The position numbers were made by a program, and so were the translations under genes. From positions 2,342,001 through 2,406,000 of the forward strand of contig NZ_CP029002.1 in the NCBI RefSeq assembly GCF_003073375.1: a stretch of 64,000 bases of DNA. The letters are read 5' to 3'. Origin of the DNA: Lysinibacillus sp. 2017 (lineage in GTDB: Bacteria; Bacillota; Bacilli; Bacillales_A; Planococcaceae). The notes beneath the pieces are model-generated. The model did not search any database. It saw only the letters and a program-made list of their open reading frames with translations, and had not been told where the DNA came from. Shown here piece by piece: positions 42,793 through 49,903 of this stretch; positions within the stretch are counted from its first letter, which is position 1, and every line of letters begins with the position of its first letter.

Positions 42793-42820
42793 ATTATATC
42801 ATTAGAAATTGAATTTTCAA
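42793..42820 (-). promoter_or_regulatory. Promoter of the ABC-F leader
   Basis: TTGAAA (42815-42820), a 16-base spacer and a perfect TATAAT (42793-42798), placing the transcript start near 42785. Confidence 0.7.
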
Positions 42821-42845
42821 TTATTTATTTTTTGAAAGTAAGAGG

Positions 42846-43637
42846 TTATTCAACTCTATTAAAAGCTTGATACGCTTCCTTTAAAAATTCGGATACCGCT
42901 TTTGTATTTGTTAAGGGCAGGTAATGCTGTCCATTCTTTATTTTCGTTACTGTTGCCTGCTCATATCTTTTACTAAATAATCGTGATTTTTCAACTGATA
43001 GTTCATCCGCTGAAGCTTCAGCAATGAGTAAATGTATCGGCAGTGTTGTTTTCTTTAAACAATAATCCACGGTCGAAATCTCTTTTGAAAGGGCATTATA
43101 CGCAACCTCATTGCAATGGTGCGCATAAAATTCACCTTGCTCGATATAGTTATTGAGGGTATATGATTCAAAATTAGCATAAGCCTCTTCTTCTAAATGT
43201 GGCATTGCATATGTGAGTTCTCGGACTGCCACCCTTATATCTTCAAAATCTTCAATATTTGAAGGCAATTCTACATCTTCATGGTCTTCATTTCGTTCAT
43301 CAAGAAAATAATGTCCTCCATCTAATAATGTAAGTGACTGTACAGATTGCGGATAAACGGCCGCAAATGCTTGAATAACCCAAGCGCCTAAGGAATTTCC
43401 CACAAAATGCGCCTGATTAATATGTAGTAATTCCATCGTTTGCTTCATAAATTCGCAAAAACTAGGAATGGAATAATCGTTTAACTGCTGCTTATTATTT
43501 CCTGGTAAATCAAATACAAGCCAACGATAGTCATTCATTTCATTTGCTAAAGGCTGAAACATTTCTTTTCTTTCACCTAGTGCTGGGATGGCAATAATAA
43601 CTTTGTCGCTTTCTTTATCCCCATAAAATTTATACAT
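42846..43637 (-). CDS. Alpha/beta hydrolase
   Basis: 263 residues. The nucleophile elbow is HFVGNSLGAWVIQ (GNSLG), the likely acid lies in LLIAEASADELS and the catalytic His in IKNGQHYLPL. The oxyanion region is AIPALGERKEMF. It is cytoplasmic and the substrate is unknown. It is last gene of a coupled three-gene operon; its ATG lies inside the end of the 61-residue gene. Confidence 0.85.
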   Translation of the reverse strand: MYKFYGDKESDKVIIAIPALGERKEMFQPLANEMNDYRWLVFDLPGNNKQQLNDYSIPSFCEFMKQTMELLHINQAHFVGNSLGAWVIQAFAAVYPQSVQSLTLLDGGHYFLDERNEDHEDVELPSNIEDFEDIRVAVRELTYAMPHLEEEAYANFESYTLNNYIEQGEFYAHHCNEVAYNALSKEISTVDYCLKKTTLPIHLLIAEASADELSVEKSRLFSKRYEQATVTKIKNGQHYLPLTNTKAVSEFLKEAYQAFNRVE

Positions 43638-43815
43638 CTATAAGCCACTCGCTTTCTAAAAATTTTTTAAGGATAGCTTCAGATGACAGATTTCCATTGT
43701 AAGTAACATGCCAACTTAAATATATTCCGACTGCAACACATTCATTCAGTAAAATTAAGAAGTTTTCTCCTCTCAAATACGGGTTGGTCAAATAATCCCA
43801 AAGTTGTTTTTTCAC
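43630..43815 (-). CDS. 61-residue protein coupled between GNAT and hydrolase genes
   Basis: The frame overlaps the GNAT stop by 4 bases (GTGA) and the hydrolase start by 8 bases, a strong sign that it is translated. It is rich in aromatic residues and Leu (QLWDYLTNPYLRGENFLILL) with a hydrophobic stretch about 18-36 that could be one membrane helix. The start is GTG with TGGAAA upstream. Not recognised. Confidence 0.55.
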   Translation of the reverse strand: MKKQLWDYLTNPYLRGENFLILLNECVAVGIYLSWHVTYNGNLSSEAILKKFLESEWLIDV

Positions 43816-44708
43816 TTTCCATTAGTGTGATGGTCTTTGTTCCATTCAAAGCTCCATAAAATGGCTTTCTTTTGAAATCCCGCTTTCAAATAAACATAAT
43901 TAGCACGATCGTTTGTATGATTTACTGTTAATGTAATTCCTTTTACCTCTTCATATGAAAAGATATCTGTTAATACTTCTCTTAATAATGTCGTGCCTAA
44001 CCCTAACCCTCTATATTCGGATGCAATCGCAATATACTCCAAATGGGCAGTCTGTTCACCCAAGTCTATTTCATAATAGACATAGCCCTGTGTAACGCCA
44101 TCTGATGACTTTAGTAACTTAAGTTTATTGGTATTGCTACGTTTGATTTTTTGTAAAATGGTAGCTGCATTATAATAGGTTTTTGGAAAGGCTTCTGTAT
44201 GGATATGTGTAAACTCTGCAAAATCTTGCTCTTCATATGATTTGCTTAAAATAGTAGTTACAGGTTCAAAAGTATCTCGGATAATTTCTAAATACAAATG
44301 TTCACCCGTCTTTTGCGTTTGAAGTTCGTTCATGAATTGCTGTTGAAGAATGTTATGTTCATTGATGAAAAATTGGAATTGCGTAACCTCTGGAAATTGC
44401 TCCATTAGAAATCCCCATAATTGATGCTGTCGCTCTAAATCTTCATTTATCGAAAAAGGGCCCCAAACTTCAGCGCAATCTTCATCGATATCTAAGCCAA
44501 TGATTGCTTGTAGTGTCTGCTCTAAGAAGCATGCAACTACTGTCGTTTCTGAATTATGTATGAAATCTTCTTTAAGCGCTTTTAGAATGTCGTCTTTTTC
44601 TGTGCCACAATAGCCAATATGATGTGTTTCTTTCGAATTTAAATTGGCAATAAACTGAGCCGCTTCATCTAGCTCTGAAATTGATAATTTGTTAAATGAA
44701 TAGTTCAT
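43812..44708 (-). CDS. GNAT N-acetyltransferase, two-domain
   Basis: 298 residues. The C-terminal half has the acetyl-CoA binding pattern LEYIAIASEYRGLGLGTTLL (R/Q-x-x-G-x-G) and the final motif NHTNDRANYVYLKAGFQKKA. The N-terminal half (1-150) looks like a degenerate second GNAT fold. GGAGGTTAAAG precedes the ATG. It heads the operon with the 61-residue gene and the hydrolase. The substrate is unknown. Confidence 0.85.
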   Translation of the reverse strand: MNYSFNKLSISELDEAAQFIANLNSKETHHIGYCGTEKDDILKALKEDFIHNSETTVVACFLEQTLQAIIGLDIDEDCAEVWGPFSINEDLERQHQLWGFLMEQFPEVTQFQFFINEHNILQQQFMNELQTQKTGEHLYLEIIRDTFEPVTTILSKSYEEQDFAEFTHIHTEAFPKTYYNAATILQKIKRSNTNKLKLLKSSDGVTQGYVYYEIDLGEQTAHLEYIAIASEYRGLGLGTTLLREVLTDIFSYEEVKGITLTVNHTNDRANYVYLKAGFQKKAILWSFEWNKDHHTNGK

Positions 44709-44746
44709 CTTTAACCTCCATCAAATTATTTACTATTATTGTAAAA

Positions 44747-44806
44747 CAAAAAAGAGCTTACATACAGATTTTTCAATATGAAAAATCGAATGCAAGCCTT
44801 TTCGTT
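44747..44806 (-). terminator. Terminator after the truncated chemotaxis receptor
   Basis: Leftward, GCTTGCAT and ATTTTTCA arms pair with AAAAAT and TATGTAAGC, followed by TTTTTTG. Confidence 0.65.
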
Positions 44807-44844
44807 TGGGTTGGTACGTCTCCAATATCCCAATATAAACTAAC

Positions 44845-45337
44845 TTATAAATCTATAGAAGTCGTTAACGCTCTCAATTCTTCTTGCAACTGCTTCATGT
44901 CATTTGTAGCAGAAGTTATCGATTTCACCATTTCATTTTCTTCATAAATCGATGAAGCAATTTCTTCAGTAGTTGCCGCATTTTCTTCAGAGATATGTGC
45001 TAAACTTTCCATTTGCGTCATCACATTTTCAACCATATCATTTGTTTCAATGATTGTTGTCATGTTCGTTGATAATTTTTTTTGGATTTCATTGAACGAT
45101 AGCTTAATATCATCAAAAGCTGTTTTAATTTCTTCTAAGGTCTCAACACCTGACACAACCGCTTCTTTCCCTTCATGCGATTGGGATTGGGCGATTTTTG
45201 CGCGATCTAATAATTGCTGTGTGACCGCCGTAATATCCGTTGCAATGACCGCACTTTGTTCTGCAAGTTTCTTTACTTCGTTAGCTACAACAGCAAAACC
45301 TTTACCATTCTCCCCTGCACGTGCTGCCTCATTTTTT
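44845..45337 (-). pseudogene. 5'-truncated methyl-accepting chemotaxis protein
   Basis: The frame opens directly in the conserved hairpin tip (NEAARAGENGKGFAVVANEV, KKLAEQS) and continues through the distal coiled coil to the stop at 44845. Everything upstream (sensor, membrane helices, HAMP, first half of the coiled coil) is missing, replaced by AT-rich DNA at 45338. There is no start codon with ribosome site. It cannot function as a receptor. Confidence 0.85.
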
Positions 45338-45433
45338 TACATTTTTATAGGACTATTATATTTATATATTAAACACATTTAGGTCTAATTAACTCACAAA
45401 AACTAAAATACTACAAAAAACTCAACATTATTA

Positions 45434-45470
45434 ATAAAAAAACATCCCTAATTTATAAATTAGAGATGTA
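45434..45470 (-). terminator. Intrinsic terminator of the NSS transporter gene
   Basis: ACATCTCTAATTTATAAATTAGGGATGT forms a near-perfect hairpin, split as ACATCTCTAATTTA and TAAATTAGGGATGT, followed by TTTTTTT leftward. Confidence 0.8.
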
Positions 45471-45504
45471 CGCGAGTCAATATTCGATTTTCTTTTACGG
45501 TATT

Positions 45505-46851
45505 TTAATATTGGAATACTAAATAACCTAACACAATGACTATGACAGTGGGGACAACAAATGTCATTAAAAAGCGGTACGTTTTATAAAAGCCTTCGCC
45601 CAATTTACTGCCTTCAAGTAATTCTTTTCTCACGATCTTCTTGTCCATCACATGCATAACAAAAATCGCAATTAGTAAATTTCCAACTGGTAGTAGAATA
45701 TTCGAGACAATAAAATCAGTAAAATTAAAAATGCTACGCCCAAAAATCTCCACTTCCGATAAGCTACTATAAGAAAGCGTTGACGGAATTGATGCCATAA
45801 AAATGAGTATCCCAATTAACGTCGCGATTTTGCCGCGTGAAATTGACCATTTTTCAATGACAGCTGCAACAATAATTTCGTACAAACTAAAGGCCGATGT
45901 TAACGTTGCGAATAAAAATAATAATAAAAACAGTGCTAAAAATAGTTCACCAAATGGCATTTGTGAAAACGCTGCTGGTAGTACCATAAATAATAATGGT
46001 GGTCCACTTGTGACTTCCATATCAAACGCAAAAACAACTGGGAATATTGCTAAGCCCGCTAAAAACGATACAAAGATGCTTAAGCCTACAACTGAACCCG
46101 CAGAATTCGGTAAGCTGACCTCTTTCTTTAAATACGAGCTATATGTAACTAAACATGAAAAACCAACCGCCAAAGCAAAAAACGATTGCCCTAATGCATA
46201 TAAAATCGATTCCCCTGTGATACTCGAAAAGTCAGGATATAAGAAAAACTTAATGCCTTCCATTGCACCATCTAAAGTGACCGCGCGAATAACTAAAACA
46301 AAGAACATAATAAATAACAGCGGCATCATAAACTTATTTGCTTTTTCAATGCCATTTTGAACACCCAGTGCGATAACAACTATATTCGCAATTGTGAATA
46401 ATGCTAAACCCAGTAAAGCAATCCACGGTGTCCCTGTAACTTGATCAAAAAACGCACCTGCGCCCACAGTAGGTTCAATGACTTTTCCCACAACGGAAAC
46501 GCCGCTATAAACAAAAATCCATCCACCAACTACACTGTAAAACGATAATAATAAAAAGCAACCGATAATGCCTAGCTTACCAATCCAAGCCCACGCCTTA
46601 GTGTTCGGTGCTAATACTTTATAAGCAGTTACTGCCTCTTTTTGTGAACCTCGTCCGATAATATATTCCGATAACAACATTGGTAAACCAATGATAACTG
46701 TTAAAATTACAAAAATTAAAAAGAATGCGCCGCCACCACTTTGCCCGGCTACATATGGCATTTTCCAAATCGCACCTAATCCGATTGCTGCACCTGCAGA
46801 CGCCAATACGAATCCTAACTTACTTGACCACTGTCCTTTACTCTTCTCCAT
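45505..46851 (-). CDS. Sodium-dependent transporter (NSS/SNF family)
   Basis: 448 residues, about 11-12 membrane helices. Helix 1 carries the family signature FVLASAGAAIGLGAIWKMPY with the sodium-binding unwound GxAxGLGxxWxxPY; helix 6 has YALGQSFFALAVGFSCLVTY. It imports an amino acid or related compound with Na+. GGAGTGAGAG precedes the ATG. It is monocistronic. Confidence 0.92.
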   Translation of the reverse strand: MEKSKGQWSSKLGFVLASAGAAIGLGAIWKMPYVAGQSGGGAFFLIFVILTVIIGLPMLLSEYIIGRGSQKEAVTAYKVLAPNTKAWAWIGKLGIIGCFLLLSFYSVVGGWIFVYSGVSVVGKVIEPTVGAGAFFDQVTGTPWIALLGLALFTIANIVVIALGVQNGIEKANKFMMPLLFIMFFVLVIRAVTLDGAMEGIKFFLYPDFSSITGESILYALGQSFFALAVGFSCLVTYSSYLKKEVSLPNSAGSVVGLSIFVSFLAGLAIFPVVFAFDMEVTSGPPLLFMVLPAAFSQMPFGELFLALFLLLFLFATLTSAFSLYEIIVAAVIEKWSISRGKIATLIGILIFMASIPSTLSYSSLSEVEIFGRSIFNFTDFIVSNILLPVGNLLIAIFVMHVMDKKIVRKELLEGSKLGEGFYKTYRFLMTFVVPTVIVIVLGYLVFQY

Positions 46852-47165
46852 CTACTCTCACTCCGCTCTATCTACTTGCCTGTAGTACTACTTTTCATAA
46901 ATATCAAGGACTCTAGCAAAACAGGAAACTTGCTCTTAGGCTAAATCTTTCACTTCTACCTAGCCACCTGTTCCATATGTGTCGAATTCTATCCACGAAT
47001 TTAATAATGATAACATATTTTTTATGAGGCGTTTTAATAATTAACTTTTCGAATAACCATCTACTTAATAATCATTATTTTCGCAAAGTTATTGCTTCTC
47101 TCGCTACTAACTTAATGGTAAATTGAATCTACCTATTTTGTCAAAGTATTCAAAAACTAAACATT
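46852..47165. other. Intergenic region without gene
   Basis: AT-rich upstream region of the NSS transporter. No reading frame with ribosome site, repeat copy or strong hairpin was seen. Confidence 0.5.
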
Positions 47166-47205
47166 AAAAAAGCCTGAACAATAATTGATTGTCCAGGCCT
47201 TAAAG
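47166..47205 (-). terminator. Terminator of the 62-residue gene
   Basis: AAGGCCTGGACAA pairs with TTGTTCAGGCTT, followed by TTTT leftward. Confidence 0.8.
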
Positions 47206-47245
47206 TTATAAGTTATTCAATTAATTAACTAACTAACTAACTAAA

Positions 47246-47434
47246 TTAAACACCCATTTTACGACGCGTGTTGCTTGTTTTTTTCGCTTGTTGGCTTTTC
47301 ATTTTTTTCGTTGATGTATCGCCTTTTAAATTACCTTTACCAGCACCTGCATTATTCTTTTTCGCTTCAAGTTGTTGCTTAACTAAGTCTTGTAGGCTCA
47401 TTTTCTTTTTTTCTGTTTGATTTTGTTCTGTCAT
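47246..47434 (-). CDS. Small basic protein, function unknown
   Basis: 62 residues, very rich in Lys and Gln (KKKMSLQDLVKQQLEAKKNN, later KKMKSQQAKKTSNTRRKMGV). An N-terminal helix is likely and the tail looks disordered and nucleic-acid-binding in charge. AAGGAGG precedes the ATG. The stop is followed by a TTAG tetranucleotide array and a terminator. Confidence 0.65.
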   Translation of the reverse strand: MTEQNQTEKKKMSLQDLVKQQLEAKKNNAGAGKGNLKGDTSTKKMKSQQAKKTSNTRRKMGV

Positions 47435-47534
47435 GTTTGTTTCCTCCTTACATAAATCGCTGTTACTTAAGTATAAACCACTTTTTACGAATTTGAAAAT
47501 GAAAACGGTAAATTTCCCTTTAGATTACGGGACT

Positions 47535-48596
47535 TTACTTTAACCATCGATTTTTTACGTCCGAATCTAAGGAACCAAGCTTATCAAAGTGACTCGCGGT
47601 AATTTCCATTAACATTTCTTCATGTTCTTCCACTTCAATGACACGCAGCACACGGTTGACGATTGTGGCGACTGCTTCACCATGCTCAAACATCGTATTA
47701 AACGCTCGAACTCGTAAGGATTTATCACTACTTAGCGCAGCTTGTTCTAATTCACTAACTGACACCATCTCACTAAAGTAAGCGTACGGATCTTCATAGG
47801 TATCGCAGTAAATACGCTCAATTGCTTGCTCCACTGTGTCGCCAAGAAAAATAGCGCCTGCATATATCCCATTATTCCGTTGTTCCAGTTCGCTTATACG
47901 AATTTCAACAAATTGAAATTGTTCCACGATATAATAGTGCAGTTTTGAATTGAGTGCTGACTTAAATTGATTCCACTCTGAATAGTGCTCTCTTTCATTA
48001 AAAGCATTTGGACGAAATAAATACTTAGCTGTGACATCTTTGAAAAAAATCGTCCATTGTAAATAAGGGGACCCAGAAAGCACACGCAATCCAAAACCTG
48101 TAGCTGTTTCAATCAGTTCATCATAAACATAGTTGTAATCTAATATGCCACTATCCTTCGCATCTATAAATGTCAGCTCAATCATAGACTTTGGCGTAAA
48201 ACCTCCACGCATATCAAGTAAAACTTTTACATTGTCACCTATTCGCTCCACTCTTAAAATGTCACCGTCATGAAGTGTTTCGCGAAATACTTGATTACCC
48301 GATTCACTCAGCTTTCCGATGATTTGCTGCCTACGATTAATTGCGCCTGTACGCATGTCTTCATAATCAGCCATTACTTGCTCACACCACAGCATGTAGT
48401 GGTTATAGCTTATTTTATTTTTATAGATGGTTTCATTTAAAATTGCCTCATGAAATTGGGTTGGTATGTATGAAAGCTGCTGTTTTAATGCCGCTAATTG
48501 AATTGCAACATATTCTGGATCTGGTTCTTCTTCTGAAAAATATAAAATATATGCTGTATCCACTTTGTTTTGGGTGTCGATTGATAAATCAAACAT
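47535..48596 (-). CDS. DUF4085-like protein
   Basis: 353 residues, soluble and without motifs of a known enzyme. The central part (VKVLLDMRGGFTPKSMIELT) is a beta domain characteristic of DUF4085-type Bacillales proteins, and the first 100 residues are helical. The assignment is from overall impression. A G-run lies immediately before the ATG. The function is unknown. Confidence 0.6.
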   Translation of the reverse strand: MFDLSIDTQNKVDTAYILYFSEEEPDPEYVAIQLAALKQQLSYIPTQFHEAILNETIYKNKISYNHYMLWCEQVMADYEDMRTGAINRRQQIIGKLSESGNQVFRETLHDGDILRVERIGDNVKVLLDMRGGFTPKSMIELTFIDAKDSGILDYNYVYDELIETATGFGLRVLSGSPYLQWTIFFKDVTAKYLFRPNAFNEREHYSEWNQFKSALNSKLHYYIVEQFQFVEIRISELEQRNNGIYAGAIFLGDTVEQAIERIYCDTYEDPYAYFSEMVSVSELEQAALSSDKSLRVRAFNTMFEHGEAVATIVNRVLRVIEVEEHEEMLMEITASHFDKLGSLDSDVKNRWLK

Positions 48597-48639
48597 TCAT
48601 TCCCCCCCTTTAACCTATTACAAGTATACTATAAAGCAA

Positions 48640-48672
48640 AAAGCCTCCTACATTTTGTAAGAGACTTCCTGT
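48640..48672 (-). terminator. Terminator of trhO
   Basis: AAGTCTCTTAC pairs with GTAGGAGGCTT around AAAAT, followed by TTTGC. Confidence 0.65.
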
Positions 48673-48685
48673 ACTTTATGAATGA

Positions 48686-49627
48686 TTATGCTTCTAATAA
48701 TTGAATTGCTTGCGCTACTTGTTCTTCCGTTAAGTTATGACGCACAATATAACGGTTCCGTTCATGCTTTGTACAGTCCATTGTACAACCACCTAAGTGT
48801 TTTGCTTCGTTTTCCTCTGATGCAATGATTTGTGCATTACATTCAGGGTTGGCGCAATTAATATAACGTTCACAAGGTGTTCCATCATAGTGGTCACGAC
48901 CAACTACAACATGTTCTACTTGGTTAATCGGCACGGTTAAACGCTCATCAAACACGTACATTTGCCCGTCCCATAATTGACCTTTCGCTACAGGGTCCTT
49001 GCCGTAAGTCGCAACACCACCGTGCAATTGACCTACATCGCCAAATCCTTCACGCTTCATCCAGCCTGAGAATTTTTCGCAGCGAATTCCGCCTGTACAA
49101 TACGTTAACACATTTTTCCCTTCGAAAAGCTCTTTATTCTCACGTACCCATTCTGGTGTATCGCGGAAGTTTTTTACTTCAGGTCGAATCGCACCACGGA
49201 AATGGCCGACATCATATTCATATGTGTTACGTACATCTAAAACAACTGTATTTTCATCTTGCATTTCTTCTAGGAATTGTTCAGGTGATAAATGACGCCC
49301 TGTTAATTCATGTGGGTTCACGTCTTCTTCTAAACCCAAATTCACTAGTTCTGGACGAGGACGTACATGCATTTTTTTAAACGTATGCCCTTCTACTACA
49401 TCTATTTTAAATACGATTCCATCAAATAACGGATCCGCTTTCATCATAGTCATATACTGTTCTGTTTGCTCTACAGTTCCAGAAACCGTACCGTTAATAC
49501 CTTCTGTCGCAACTAAGATACGACCTTTTAAACCAATTTCTTTACACGCTTGTAAGTGCACTTCAGAAAATGCCGCTGGGTCTTCGATTGTTGTGTAATG
49601 ATAATATAATAATACTTGATAATTCAT
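48686..49627 (-). CDS. trhO: tRNA uridine(34) hydroxylase, rhodanese family
   Basis: 313 residues. It uses oxygen to make 5-hydroxyuridine at the tRNA wobble position. The N-terminal domain has [15 protein letters not shown]; the rhodanese domain has [20 protein letters not shown] and the active Cys in [18 protein letters not shown]; a C-terminal cysteine cluster ([11 protein letters not shown]) may bind zinc. The ATG at 49627 is chosen for AGGTGG upstream. Confidence 0.93.
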   Translation of the reverse strand: MNYQVLLYYHYTTIEDPAAFSEVHLQACKEIGLKGRILVATEGINGTVSGTVEQTEQYMTMMKADPLFDGIVFKIDVVEGHTFKKMHVRPRPELVNLGLEEDVNPHELTGRHLSPEQFLEEMQDENTVVLDVRNTYEYDVGHFRGAIRPEVKNFRDTPEWVRENKELFEGKNVLTYCTGGIRCEKFSGWMKREGFGDVGQLHGGVATYGKDPVAKGQLWDGQMYVFDERLTVPINQVEHVVVGRDHYDGTPCERYINCANPECNAQIIASEENEAKHLGGCTMDCTKHERNRYIVRHNLTEEQVAQAIQLLEA

Positions 49628-49830
49628 GTTTTCCACCTATCATTCAATATATTTGCAGGATATACCTGATAGTTTAAAACTACTTTACAATAATAATGGA
49701 TTTACTGGCGATTTCCTATCAGTAATTAGGCTGATATTTTTTTCTAAACTATATGACTAACTATGTGCTGAATTGCCAAATTTCCTAACTTTTATTTAGA
49801 AACATTTTAACGAAAACATTGTATAACAGA

Positions 49831-49870
49831 AAAATCCCCCTTCAAACCATTCCGATTTAAAGGGAGATCA
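49831..49870 (-). terminator. Terminator of nrdJ
   Basis: Leftward, ATCTCCCTTTAAA pairs with TTTGAAGGGGGAT, followed by TTT. Confidence 0.75.
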
Positions 49871-49903
49871 ATTCAAAGCTATAAAAAGTTCATGATCTTT
49901 ATC

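Larger units (their letters stand above)
42492..42820 (-). promoter_or_regulatory. Attenuator leader of the ABC-F gene
   Basis: About 290 bases of untranslated leader. In order: promoter (42793-42820), a three-codon reading frame with its own ribosome site, an AT-rich hairpin, an antiterminator strand AGGATTAG (42695-42702) complementary to CTAATCCT (42631-42638), and an intrinsic terminator (42602-42633) whose 5' arm overlaps the latter. The arrangement predicts premature termination unless a stalled ribosome favours the antiterminator. Confidence 0.7.

Noticed and set aside
45803-46360. Long plus-strand open frame opposite the NSS transporter gene
   Set aside because: It mirrors hydrophobic codons of the transporter; its composition is not protein-like and no ribosome site precedes it.
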